64,000 nucleotides of DNA, taken from contig URGJ01000001.1 of assembly GCA_900547445.1 (NCBI GenBank), positions 62,001 to 126,000 on the forward strand. The letters are read 5' to 3'. The notes under the pieces are model-generated. The model made no database searches and was not told the DNA's origin. It worked only from the letters and a program-made list of their open reading frames with translations. The position numbers and the translations under genes were made by a program. The stretch is from an uncultured Oscillospiraceae bacterium. GTDB lineage: Bacteria; Bacillota; Clostridia; Oscillospirales; Acutalibacteraceae. Shown here one piece after another: positions 9,637 through 17,962 of this stretch. The stretch's first letter is position 1. Each line of letters starts with the position of its first letter.

Positions 9637-11502
9637 TTAAAGTTTTAAAATATTAACTGCTCCGCTGTTATCTTCCGCCTCGGACTTTTTGAGCGTTATT
9701 TCAATCTCACCGATCTTATCAATAGACGCTTTAATTCTCATGCCTTCTTTAACTTTGTCCTTTGGAATAACAATTCTGTCAGCAATACAACTAAGTGTAA
9801 TAACATCTCCTGGGAAAAATGTAATATAACTTGTCATAAATGAAAGAGCCATATCGATATCAGCATAATATTCACTTATATTGCCTGTTGCTTTTCCGAT
9901 ACCTTCAACTTCAAGGTTCATAGCAAGATTGGAAACTTCATTCCATTTGGCAGGCACAGGTTTATCCATAACTGTATTAAAACCGTCTGCCCATCTGCCG
10001 TAAACCAAGGGCAAGCCTTTTTCCTGAAGGGTTGTCGGCTCTAATAAAATGTCATCAAAAGAGCTGTCGGTAATTGAGATAAGCGGTGTATAACCAAGCA
10101 CATAATCATCTGCCGTACCCTTTTTTACCTGACCGGCTATCTTTTTGAGAACAACGCCTAATTCGACCGAAATTTCAAGGTTATTGGCTCTGGGCGGCAC
10201 TTCAATCTCATTACCCGAAACACCCAAAGCGGAATTCGGGGCACATAAGAATCTCGGCGTATCCAGCAGATGAATGCCCTCTAATTCGCCGACGCTCTTA
10301 TAGTTTTTAAAGATCGTCCAAAAATGCCGTACCTTATCAACCGACCAATCACCGAGCGTAATCTCAGCTTTGCCGCTTTTAATTACATCTCTGACAGCCG
10401 AAGAAATATGAATTGTCTTACTTTCATCGTCATCTTCACGCCAATCGCCGAAATTCATATTTAAAACCGGACTTTTTACAGTTCCGATTTTTTCGATTTC
10501 GCTGTCTATCGTGCAATCTCTGCCATTATATTCAGAGCCCTTTGAAAGTCGAAGACCGTCGGTACCGACGGTACCCATATGTATAATATCGCCCGGATAT
10601 AAAGTAGCAAATGAAGAGTACCACTGAATGGTCCTCTCAACGCCTAAAAGCATTGCGGCGGTTGAAGCGCGGTCGCGAAGCATATCGTTCATTTTGGTAT
10701 AAACGAGCAAATCGTAAACATTTCCTATTTCATCCTTTGTAACCAGCCAAGGACCGACTGTGCAATGCGCGTCTGCCATTTTACCGCCCCAGGAACAGGT
10801 TGCACCGACATACCAGTCATGTTTCGCAGCAATATCATAGTTTCCGAGATTTTCCTTATCCATTAAGCTATGATAGCCATTAATCTGAGAATCAATTACA
10901 ACGGTATATCCCGCAACATATTCGAGCGCCTTGTTTACAGGGATATACCTGCCCTTCTTACCGATAATAACACCCAGTTCAACATTCCAACCAAATTCAC
11001 CGGCGCCAATCGGGTGATAAAATATTTGCCCGTGACCTGACAATGCGCCGCAAGGGCGTTGATGTCCCTGAGGAAAAAGATTAGTGCTGTGTCTTGCCGG
11101 ATTACTTCTTATAAATGTCGGACAGTTTTGAACCAGTCCCCACATCAGACGCGGTTGCGGAATCGGTGCCTTTAACTGAACATCGTCCAAAGGATGTCCT
11201 GCATAAATCATACGGGCGTTATCACTTTGTTCGATAAACCGAACCAAAAAGGTTTCTAACTTTTTCAGCACATCCATTCCTTTATCTTCTAATTTTAAAA
11301 ATTCACAAAGGGTTTCAGGCCAAATGCAGTCCGGCATAAACTTTGGCATACTGACAGAATAGCCGCTTGTCATGCTTGCGCTTAATTGCAATTCCTTGTC
11401 GACCTTTGCCGGCTCATAAACCCACAGTCTGCCATCAAAGGGATTGTTTATTACAAAACCCCAAGACTCTTTGCCCTCAAACTCAAATGTTACTAATCTC
11501 AT
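9637..11502 (-). CDS. Tandem fumarylacetoacetate hydrolase (FAH)-domain protein
   Basis: The 621-residue protein contains two FAH-like units. The first (about 100-320) has V-E-L-G-V-I-I-G-K followed by G-Y-T-V-V-I-D, which supplies metal-ligand positions. The second (about 400-610) has V-E-L-G-V-V-L-K and G-Y-T-P-L-I-S, where the expected Asp is replaced by Ser. Typical FAH hydrolases are single-domain proteins of 200-300 residues, so this is an internal duplication in which the C-terminal copy may be non-catalytic. FAH enzymes cleave or hydrate 2-keto acids; with the oxidoreductase next door, a diketo-type sugar acid pathway is possible but unproven. It is the first gene of the leftward operon, and GGGAG precedes its ATG. 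Confidence 0.82.
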   Translation of the reverse strand: MRLVTFEFEGKESWGFVINNPFDGRLWVYEPAKVDKELQLSASMTSGYSVSMPKFMPDCIWPETLCEFLKLEDKGMDVLKKLETFLVRFIEQSDNARMIYAGHPLDDVQLKAPIPQPRLMWGLVQNCPTFIRSNPARHSTNLFPQGHQRPCGALSGHGQIFYHPIGAGEFGWNVELGVIIGKKGRYIPVNKALEYVAGYTVVIDSQINGYHSLMDKENLGNYDIAAKHDWYVGATCSWGGKMADAHCTVGPWLVTKDEIGNVYDLLVYTKMNDMLRDRASTAAMLLGVERTIQWYSSFATLYPGDIIHMGTVGTDGLRLSKGSEYNGRDCTIDSEIEKIGTVKSPVLNMNFGDWREDDDESKTIHISSAVRDVIKSGKAEITLGDWSVDKVRHFWTIFKNYKSVGELEGIHLLDTPRFLCAPNSALGVSGNEIEVPPRANNLEISVELGVVLKKIAGQVKKGTADDYVLGYTPLISITDSSFDDILLEPTTLQEKGLPLVYGRWADGFNTVMDKPVPAKWNEVSNLAMNLEVEGIGKATGNISEYYADIDMALSFMTSYITFFPGDVITLSCIADRIVIPKDKVKEGMRIKASIDKIGEIEITLKKSEAEDNSGAVNILKL

Positions 11503-11522
11503 TACTCAAAACTCCCAAAAAT

Positions 11523-11550
11523 ATTATAAATAAAAAACAATTTATTGCAA
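11523..11550 (-). promoter_or_regulatory. Candidate promoter of the FAH-transporter operon
   Basis: On the minus strand TTGCAA (11550-11545) is followed after 16 bp by TATAAT (11528-11523). The predicted start of transcription falls only about 14 nt before the first ATG, almost on the GGGAG site, so the leader would be unusually short. The region is very AT-rich, so other promoters are possible. It lies in the space shared with the divergent AraC gene. Confidence 0.4.
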
Positions 11551-11766
11551 AAATTTAGAAAATGATGTAAAATATTATTTGCAAATAAATATGCTTTATA
11601 ATTTGTGAATTTGATAATTCTTTGCCTTAAACGGAGAAATATATGTGTAATGTTTACAACTTATATCAATTATAATACATTACCAATATCCAATTATCAA
11701 TATTTACAGTTGCTCAAAAAATATTCTGTTATTGCTTTTAATAAATATATATGCAGGAGGATTGAA

Positions 11767-12576
11767 ATGTTTTATAAAGGCGAGTATCACATAATAGGCG
11801 AAAACATTAAAAAAAGTCCTTTTTCCAAGCTGAAAGTTATCGAGCTTGTTCAGCCTTGGTCTAATGACGGATACTTTGTTTTGAATGACAAAATCTTCAG
11901 CATTGAACCCGGTTGCGTTTTCGTGCTCAATGCATTTGAAACGCATTGCGTAAACACACCGGATATAAACAAATTTTGCCGAAACAAAATCATAATCGAT
12001 TATGATTATTTGCTTACACTTTTTGATAAAATAAATATTCCGGAAAGCACAATATCATCCTTTCAGAATAACCCCGTATTTTATTTCAACATTCAGGATA
12101 GATCTCCCTATGAATTGGATTTGCTTTTTAAAAAGGCGGCAGAAGCATATGACGACCCGTCAAATATCGGTTTCGCGGAATTTATTACAGCAACAATTGA
12201 GACATTCTTATTTCTTTTCCGCAAAAGCGAAAAAAAAATACCGATTTTCATAGATAACAACAAGCCCATCAACAAAGCCATGGAATATATCAACAATAAT
12301 TTATATAATGAAAATCTAAGCCTTGACGATATATGCGAAAATTGCCATACAAACAAGTACTACCTTTGTCACACCTTCAAAGAAACAACCGGAATTTCGG
12401 TTATGAAGTATATTAAGGAAAGACGAATAAACCGGGCAAAACAGTTACTGATTGAAACCGACATAAAAATATGCGATATCGGCAGTATGGTCGGGTATCC
12501 CAATGCCTCTCTTTTCTGTAAAATTTTCAAACAGGATGTAGGTTGTCCCCCTCTTAAATACCGTAATATCAAGTAA
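11767..12576 (+). CDS. AraC family transcriptional regulator
   Basis: I place the start at the ATG at 11767 because AGGAGG lies 6 bp upstream; the frame is open further upstream but without a ribosome binding site. The resulting 269-residue protein has an N-terminal sensing region of about 160 residues. Its C-terminal double helix-turn-helix of the AraC type runs from I-N-K-A-M-E-Y-I through L-S-L-D-D-I-C-E to the signature G-Y-P-N-A-S-L-F-C-K-I-F-K. It is divergent from the FAH-transporter operon, so it probably activates that operon in response to the imported glycan. It shares a terminator with the convergent oxidoreductase gene. Confidence 0.92.
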   Translation: MFYKGEYHIIGENIKKSPFSKLKVIELVQPWSNDGYFVLNDKIFSIEPGCVFVLNAFETHCVNTPDINKFCRNKIIIDYDYLLTLFDKINIPESTISSFQNNPVFYFNIQDRSPYELDLLFKKAAEAYDDPSNIGFAEFITATIETFLFLFRKSEKKIPIFIDNNKPINKAMEYINNNLYNENLSLDDICENCHTNKYYLCHTFKETTGISVMKYIKERRINRAKQLLIETDIKICDIGSMVGYPNASLFCKIFKQDVGCPPLKYRNIK

Positions 12577-12581
12577 AAAGT

Positions 12582-12622
12582 AAACCTCCTATGCAACTTC
12601 AATTCACATAGGAGGTTTTTAT
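12582..12622. terminator. Bidirectional intrinsic terminator
   Basis: A perfect 12-bp inverted repeat (12582-12593 with 12607-12618) encloses a 13-nt loop, with A-rich and T-rich flanks. It separates the convergent AraC and FAD oxidoreductase genes and can serve both strands. Confidence 0.88.
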
Positions 12623-12624
12623 TA

Positions 12625-13920
12625 TTATACTACTGCTTTTTGTTCCAAAAGAGTTTTTCTGAGAAAATCAATATCTATATTTCTGACATTGAAATCATTT
12701 TTGCAGGCAATTGCAGCGGCTGTTCCCGCGGCTTGCCCTTCTGCCATACAGCAGGCTTGAACACGCATTGAAGCAAGTGCTTCTCTTTCCATTGAAACGC
12801 ATCTTCCCGCAACGATCAAATTATCTATTTCTTTGGTTATCATGCAGCCATACGGTATATAGTACGGTTTGTCTAAAAATCGAACCTTTTGCTCGGCGCT
12901 GTTAGGCACATGAATGTCAATGCAATGACCGCCCATACCGATAGAATCCGGATAATGAACGCTGTTAATGATTTCTTCTTTAGTAACCTTATGACTTCCT
13001 ATTATTCTTCGGCTTTCCCTCGAACCGGCCTGTGATGCAGTTTGAAGAATATAGCAATTCCTGAAAGCAGGATGATATTTTTTCAAAGCATTTACAAGCG
13101 CAAATACATCTTCACGGAGTTTTATTTCTGCTTTTGTCAAGGATTCGGCATTTGAAGAATCCGCCATACATCTTGAAATATTAACATCAACAATTCCGTT
13201 TGCCATACTCTTGAAAAACCAAGGTCCGCCGAAGTTGGGAATTCTTTCGTTTTCGGTTTTTTCCAGTAACATATTATGTATTTCTTTGCTGAAATGGCGT
13301 TTATTCTCTGAGCCCGCCTCATCATCTGATTCAAGAAAACCAGGATCAACCCCACCCAGTCTGATCCAAAGCGTCATTGGCTGTAATGTACCTACATCAT
13401 ATTCTTCCATCGGCACATCTGCCATAAATGCCACATCTGCATCTCCTGTGCAGTCGATTACCGTCTTTGCGGAAATTGCCGACTGTCCGGACTTGTTTGC
13501 AAAAACAATATGTGTTATCCTATTTTTTTCTTTGATTACATCGGTGATATACGAATGAAGAAACAATTTTGCTCCCGATTCGACAACCATTCGCTGTGCT
13601 TCAAGTTTATAAAATTCCTGGTCAAAAGGCACACTGCCGTTTGCAAAAGTATCTACAGCCGAATTTGTCGCCGTTAACCTTTGAACAAACTCCCACGGAA
13701 TTCCATTAATAATAAGCTTCCCGTTTTTTCTGAAATTTGCCATTGGCGTGACAAGACCTGCTGTCGCAGTCCCGCCAAGATACCCATAGCGTTCTATAAG
13801 GGCGGTTTTCGCACCGTTTCTCGCCGCTGCAACGGCAGCAATAAAACCCGAAGGTCCGCCTCCGCAAACCACCGCGTCAAATTCATCTGTGACCTTAATA
13901 TCTTTCTTAATTGTTAACAT
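12625..13920 (-). CDS. FAD-dependent oxidoreductase (FAD_oxidored family), second copy
   Basis: This 431-residue paralogue of the enzyme at 8209-9624 has the nucleotide-binding motif V-C-G-G-G-P-S-G-F at residues 18-26. It also has the family blocks V-I-D-C-T-G-D-A-D-V and V-A-G-R-C-V-S-M-E, and R-E-S-R-R-I-I-G in the middle, equivalent to R-E-T-R-R-I-V-G in the first copy. It follows the AEC transporter gene by 14 bp, so the two are probably co-transcribed. The substrate is unknown; the placement next to the AraC gene suggests the same catabolic regulon. Confidence 0.85.
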   Translation of the reverse strand: MLTIKKDIKVTDEFDAVVCGGGPSGFIAAVAAARNGAKTALIERYGYLGGTATAGLVTPMANFRKNGKLIINGIPWEFVQRLTATNSAVDTFANGSVPFDQEFYKLEAQRMVVESGAKLFLHSYITDVIKEKNRITHIVFANKSGQSAISAKTVIDCTGDADVAFMADVPMEEYDVGTLQPMTLWIRLGGVDPGFLESDDEAGSENKRHFSKEIHNMLLEKTENERIPNFGGPWFFKSMANGIVDVNISRCMADSSNAESLTKAEIKLREDVFALVNALKKYHPAFRNCYILQTASQAGSRESRRIIGSHKVTKEEIINSVHYPDSIGMGGHCIDIHVPNSAEQKVRFLDKPYYIPYGCMITKEIDNLIVAGRCVSMEREALASMRVQACCMAEGQAAGTAAAIACKNDFNVRNIDIDFLRKTLLEQKAVV

Positions 13921-13934
13921 AGCATTCTACTCCT

Positions 13935-14852
13935 TTATGAAATCGCCTTAGCAAGAGTTACAACAACAGGCATCGTAATTATGGAAAGCAATGTGCTGAT
14001 CGAAACCATATTTGCAGATAGATTTGTGTCGGAATCATATTTCAAAGAAAGCATGGTTGTCATCGCTCCGACGGGAGCACAGCAGGATATTACAATTGAG
14101 ATAAACATTGTGTCTCTGATTCCCGCAAAATACATAAGTCCAAGTACTAAAAGTGGGAAAATCACCAATCTGGAAATAACCGCAAGCATACATTTTAAGT
14201 CTGTAAAGCCTTTAAGAATGTTACTGTTTGCCATGTGATATCCTATCATTATCATAGGCAAGGGGGTGTTAATTGCGGTAATATATGTTATAGTCTGGGT
14301 AACAATACCGGGCACCGGCAAGGATGTAAAGAATATTACCAATCCGATTAAAAGCGACAATATTCCCGGACTTAAAACAATCTTTTTAAGGGAAAAAAAC
14401 TTTTTGTCCCCGCTTATAACAATAACACCGTAGCTCCACACGAGAGCATTATAAATCACAATAAACGAAGATGCGTAAAACACGCCTTCATCACCGAGCA
14501 AGACCTGTTGAAGCGGCAAAGACATAAACCCGCAATTTGAAAATATCGCGCCCAGACGCAATACATTCTGTCTTGCCTTATCCTTATCATGAAAAAAAGC
14601 ACAACTTAATAAAATAAATAAAATATGCGCCAACAAAGCAATTAAAGAACTTATCAGAAGCCTCCTCAGCACAGAAGGATCAAATTCCCTGATAAACGAC
14701 TTGATAATAACGCACGGAGTTACCGCTAACACAACAATATCCGTCATGCCTTTTACACATGCTTCATTGAGGACCTTTGCCTTTGTCAATACCGTTCCAA
14801 GCCCCATCAGCAAAAACAAGATGGCAACCTGTGAAAAAACACTTAAAAACAT
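13935..14852 (-). CDS. AEC (auxin efflux carrier) family transporter
   Basis: A 305-residue membrane protein with about ten hydrophobic segments arranged in two halves, as in the AEC/bile-acid-symporter-like fold. Characteristic pieces are L-L-M-G-L-G-T-V-L-T-K near the N-terminus and G-A-M-T-T-M-L-S-L-K-Y near the C-terminus. AEC members move organic anions such as malate or other carboxylates. I use the ATG at 14852; a TTG at 14870 would add six residues and neither has a strong ribosome binding site. It is the first gene of a two-gene unit with the downstream oxidoreductase, suggesting transport of an organic acid related to that enzyme's substrate or product. Confidence 0.87.
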   Translation of the reverse strand: MFLSVFSQVAILFLLMGLGTVLTKAKVLNEACVKGMTDIVVLAVTPCVIIKSFIREFDPSVLRRLLISSLIALLAHILFILLSCAFFHDKDKARQNVLRLGAIFSNCGFMSLPLQQVLLGDEGVFYASSFIVIYNALVWSYGVIVISGDKKFFSLKKIVLSPGILSLLIGLVIFFTSLPVPGIVTQTITYITAINTPLPMIMIGYHMANSNILKGFTDLKCMLAVISRLVIFPLLVLGLMYFAGIRDTMFISIVISCCAPVGAMTTMLSLKYDSDTNLSANMVSISTLLSIITMPVVVTLAKAIS

Positions 14853-15172
14853 TATGTATTCATCCCGCAAAAATATAATAACTCTTCAAATGTCATTATA
14901 TCAAAACCTTCAGTTATTACAATGTTATATATTGTGCAAAAATTGTTTCTTTATTGCTACCCTATGCTGACGTTCCGGAGGTGCTCACTAACATTGGTGA
15001 ATGCGGGGAATATTGTACCTTTTGCTGAGCTCCTTTAATAACTTATATTAAGTCTTGCAATTAATGCAATAAAAAACTCAATCCGCGTACAGAATTCAAT
15101 TCTAAAAATACCTAACCTTTGAATGTTGAGCAGGTCAAGGAAAAACGACCTGTAATGCTCATAGCAACGAAT
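14853..15172. other. Gene-free stretch, nothing assigned
   Basis: These 320 bp lie upstream of the AEC gene and downstream of the Crp/Fnr gene. I see no tRNA, terminator-quality hairpin or conserved open frame. A short run of residues in the second forward frame near 14965-15030 (V-P-E-V-L-T-N-I-G-E-C-G) could be a protein remnant but is too short to assign. Confidence 0.4.
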
Positions 15173-15832
15173 TTACAGCAAGGTGAAGGTGCTTCGTTTA
15201 CATTCAAGCACCTTTTCGTTTCGAAGCTTGCTTATTTCCGCAGAAAGTCCGCTGCGCTCCACCCCAAGATAATCCGCAAGCTCTTGCCGATTGTACGGAA
15301 TTGTAAATGTTCTGCTTCCCGAATTTTTTTCTTGCAGAAAAAGATATGTCATCAGCTTTTCTCTTGTGCTGTGTTTTGAAGTGATTTCGATTTTCTGATG
15401 CAAAACAAAATTTTTCTTTGCGACTATATTAAGAAGATTTATAATAAGCTGAGCATGAAAGGTGCAGGCACCCTCACAGGGAGAAGCGGCACGCTTCACA
15501 TCAATAAAGAGAATATCTGTATCCTCTGCAGCGATAACGTCAATCGGCAATGATTTAATACCCGCGCAAGCAAAGGCTTCACCAAAAAGCTGCGATGGCT
15601 CAATGCTTGTAAGAATACTCCGATTTCCGTAATAGTCCACTCGCTCAAGCTGTACGCTGCCTTTAAGAACAATGCCAAAATACTTTGCCTCCTGCCCCTC
15701 GGCAAGTACTGTATCGCCTTTTTTATAGCTTTTTTCCTTTGCACCGAGACATCCGAGCGCTCTTACAAGGCTTTCGTCCTCTATTTGATTAAAAAGCGGA
15801 CATTTACGCAAAACTTCAAAATATTTTTTCAT
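15173..15832 (-). CDS. Crp/Fnr family regulator, HcpR-like
   Basis: The 219-residue protein has an N-terminal cyclic-nucleotide-binding-type beta-roll (about 15-125, with G-D-T-V-L-A-E-G-Q and L-F-G-E-A-F). A long dimer helix follows, then a winged helix with R-Q-E-L-A-D-Y-L-G-V-E-R-S-G-L-S-A-E-I. No Fnr-type iron-sulphur cysteine cluster is evident. It is divergent from a ferredoxin of the type found with hybrid cluster protein in clostridia, and the two share a short intergenic region with a perfect palindrome. That arrangement fits an HcpR-like regulator of the nitrosative or redox response; the ligand is not visible from sequence. Confidence 0.88.
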   Translation of the reverse strand: MKKYFEVLRKCPLFNQIEDESLVRALGCLGAKEKSYKKGDTVLAEGQEAKYFGIVLKGSVQLERVDYYGNRSILTSIEPSQLFGEAFACAGIKSLPIDVIAAEDTDILFIDVKRAASPCEGACTFHAQLIINLLNIVAKKNFVLHQKIEITSKHSTREKLMTYLFLQEKNSGSRTFTIPYNRQELADYLGVERSGLSAEISKLRNEKVLECKRSTFTLL

Positions 15833-15844
15833 TTTTTCTCCTTT

Positions 15845-15887
15845 TGTTGAAATTTCAACAGACTTTGAATATTAATTATAGTATACT
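15845..15887 (+). promoter_or_regulatory. Crp/Fnr operator and -10 box of the ferredoxin promoter
   Basis: TGTTGAAATTTCAACA at 15845-15860 is a perfect 16-bp palindrome. A TATACT box lies at 15882-15887 and predicts a start near 15894, which puts the palindrome centre at about -41.5. That is the class II activator position for Crp/Fnr proteins and would explain the lack of a good -35 box. The same site lies just upstream of the regulator gene, so autoregulation is likely. Confidence 0.65.
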
Positions 15888-15922
15888 CTGCTTGTCAGAC
15901 TAATAAACAGGAGGAACAATAA

Positions 15923-16615
15923 ATGTTCAGAAAAATAATTAAGATTAATGAAGAAAAGTGTAATGGGTGCGGCGCCTGTGCCGCCGCCTGCCACGAGGGA
16001 GCAATTCAAATAATCGACGGTAAAGCAAGACTTACGCGCGAAGATTACTGCGACGGGCTCGGAGACTGTCTTCCCGCCTGTCCGACAAATGCAATTTCCT
16101 TTGAAGAACGTGAAGCGCCTGCCTATAATGAAGAAGCGGTAAAGGCGGCAAAAGCTGCAAAATCTCATAACCCTCTTCCCTGCGGATGTCCCGGAACGCA
16201 GTCAAAGCCGATACGCCGAGATACCGCTCCTACCCTTACCACAGAACCCGGAAGTCAGCTTTCGCAGTGGCCCGTTCAAATTAAACTTGTACCGGTTAAC
16301 GCACCGTATTTTGCAGGTGCAAGACTTCTTATTGCCGCCGACTGCACAGCATTCGCTTACGGTAATTTTCACGACAGGTTTATACGCAACCACATAACGC
16401 TTATCGGTTGTCCAAAGCTCGACGAGGGAGATTACACCGACAAGCTGACGCAAATAATTTCAAACAACGACATTAAAAGCGTAACCGTAGTCAGAATGGA
16501 GGTGCCGTGCTGCGGAGGGCTTGAAAACGCCGCCAAAAACGCACTTAAAGCAAGTGGAAAATTTATTCCGTGGAGTGTAGTTACAATTTCAACCGACGGA
16601 AAAATCTCTGAATAA
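15923..16615 (+). CDS. Two-cluster ferredoxin-like 4Fe-4S protein (FrdX-like)
   Basis: The first 60 residues hold a bacterial ferredoxin fold. Cys13, Cys16, Cys19 and Cys23 form one cluster motif, and Cys43, Cys49 and Cys53-Pro belong to the second. The remaining 170 residues contain a further C-G-C-P motif, a segment ending L-I-G-C-P-K-L-D, and V-P-C-C-G-G-L near the C-terminus, suggesting additional metal or cluster binding. This architecture matches the electron carrier often encoded with hybrid cluster protein in clostridia; no hcp gene is in the window. AGGAGG lies 6 bp before the ATG. Expression is probably controlled by the divergent Crp/Fnr protein. Confidence 0.88.
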   Translation: MFRKIIKINEEKCNGCGACAAACHEGAIQIIDGKARLTREDYCDGLGDCLPACPTNAISFEEREAPAYNEEAVKAAKAAKSHNPLPCGCPGTQSKPIRRDTAPTLTTEPGSQLSQWPVQIKLVPVNAPYFAGARLLIAADCTAFAYGNFHDRFIRNHITLIGCPKLDEGDYTDKLTQIISNNDIKSVTVVRMEVPCCGGLENAAKNALKASGKFIPWSVVTISTDGKISE

Positions 16616-16662
16616 TATTTATAACAGCTAAATATTATCTTAATGCTGTTCGCGACTGTTAT

Positions 16663-16705
16663 AAAAACCTACCTAATCAAAAAGCTCAAGATTAGGTAGG
16701 TTTTT
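16663..16705. terminator. Bidirectional intrinsic terminator
   Basis: A 16-bp inverted repeat (16663-16678 with 16690-16705) flanked by A and T tracts lies between the convergent ferredoxin and U32 genes and should end transcription from both sides. Confidence 0.9.
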
Positions 16706-16735
16706 TACAGTTAATGCAGTATTAAACCGCATTTA

Positions 16736-17962
16736 TTAGGTTTTCATTCTGAGCATTGCGCCTGATTTTATGGGTCGGTTAAACGGAATTTTAATTTTCA
16801 TCATTGGGCGGGGCGCTGATTCTATCGCATTACCGTCTATATCGTAAAGCTCGTCCGCCTTTACGGTAAAGGGTGGGGACTTCGGTTCTAAACAGTCAAG
16901 CTCCTGCCCCCGCAAAAACTTATTTTTAAGGGTAGCGATAATAAAACCGTCACGGTAGCCGTCAACCGTCGCCGCCACCGAGTAATCCCTTATATAGCCC
17001 GCATTTTCATAGGTCTGGGCGTTTTTCGGAGTTCCGAAATAGAAGCCTGTCGAATAGGTGCGGTGGCTTATTTTATTAAACTCCTCGGCGACCCAAGGCG
17101 GCAGTTTCCAGTTATCGCCGCCGCTTTTGAGACTGTCAAGCGCGCCGCGGTAGGCGTTGGCGGTCACCGCAACGTAATAGTGGGATTTTGCCCTGCCCTC
17201 TATTTTAATGCTGTCTATTCCGCTCCCTGCCATTTTGTCAAGATGCTGTGCCATGCAAAGGTCGTTGGCGTTCAGAATATAGGTGCCCTTGTCGGTCTCG
17301 GTAATATCGAAATACTGACCCTCCCGCTTTTCCTCCATAAGGGAATAACTCCAGCGGCAGGGCTGGGCGCAGTCGCCGCGGTTGGAATCGCGCCCTGTCA
17401 TATAGCTTGATAAAAGGCATCTTGCCGAAAAGGAAACGCACATAGCGCCGTGAGCAAAGGCTTCAATTTCAAGGTCTTTTGGGGTCTTTGCCCTAATTTC
17501 AGTAATCTCGTCAAGCGACAGCTCCCGCGCTAACACTACCCGCTTTGCGCCTAAATTGTAAAAGGCGTTGGCAGTTTCGTAATTGCATATGCCCGATTGC
17601 ACCGAGGCGTGAAGCTCCAAGCGTGGGGCATATTTTTTTATAAGCCCTATCGTGCCTAAATCCGCGGCTATAACTGCGTCCGCTCCTAATGAGTCTATAA
17701 GCTCCAAAAAGGCGGGCAGTCGCAGAATTTCCTCGTTGTGGGGAATGGTGTTGCAGGCAATATGCACCTTAACGCCGTTTTTGTGGGCGTATTCGATCCC
17801 CTTTTTTAAATCCTCTTCTCCGAAATTCGTTGCGGCGGTGCGCATACCGAACTCCTCGCCCGCAAGGTAAACCGCGTCCGCGCCGTAATCCACGGCGGCT
17901 TTGAGTCTTGTCAAATCCCCCGCAGGGCATAAAAGCTCGGGTATTTTAATGTTATTCTTCAT
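16736..17962 (-). CDS. U32 family peptidase-like protein (tRNA hydroxylation type)
   Basis: This 408-residue protein has the U32 signature pattern: E-L-L-C-P-A-G-D at the N-terminus, E-A-F-A-H-G-A-M-C-V-S-F-S-A-R-C in the middle, followed by R-G-D-C-A-Q-P-C-R-W. These supply the conserved cysteines that bind an iron-sulphur cluster in the family. Bacillus homologues TrhP1/TrhP2 (YrrN/YrrO) are required for 5-hydroxyuridine at the tRNA wobble position; the name peptidase is historical. Synteny supports this: in Bacillus the genes sit with mltG (yrrL) and greA, as here. Its start overlaps the mltG end by 11 bp, implying translational coupling. Confidence 0.88.
   Translation of the reverse strand: MKNNIKIPELLCPAGDLTRLKAAVDYGADAVYLAGEEFGMRTAATNFGEEDLKKGIEYAHKNGVKVHIACNTIPHNEEILRLPAFLELIDSLGADAVIAADLGTIGLIKKYAPRLELHASVQSGICNYETANAFYNLGAKRVVLARELSLDEITEIRAKTPKDLEIEAFAHGAMCVSFSARCLLSSYMTGRDSNRGDCAQPCRWSYSLMEEKREGQYFDITETDKGTYILNANDLCMAQHLDKMAGSGIDSIKIEGRAKSHYYVAVTANAYRGALDSLKSGGDNWKLPPWVAEEFNKISHRTYSTGFYFGTPKNAQTYENAGYIRDYSVAATVDGYRDGFIIATLKNKFLRGQELDCLEPKSPPFTVKADELYDIDGNAIESAPRPMMKIKIPFNRPIKSGAMLRMKT

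Noticed and set aside
14853..15172. tRNA or small RNA in the gap next to the Crp/Fnr gene
   Set aside because: No cloverleaf, terminator or conserved core could be formed from the sequence by eye.
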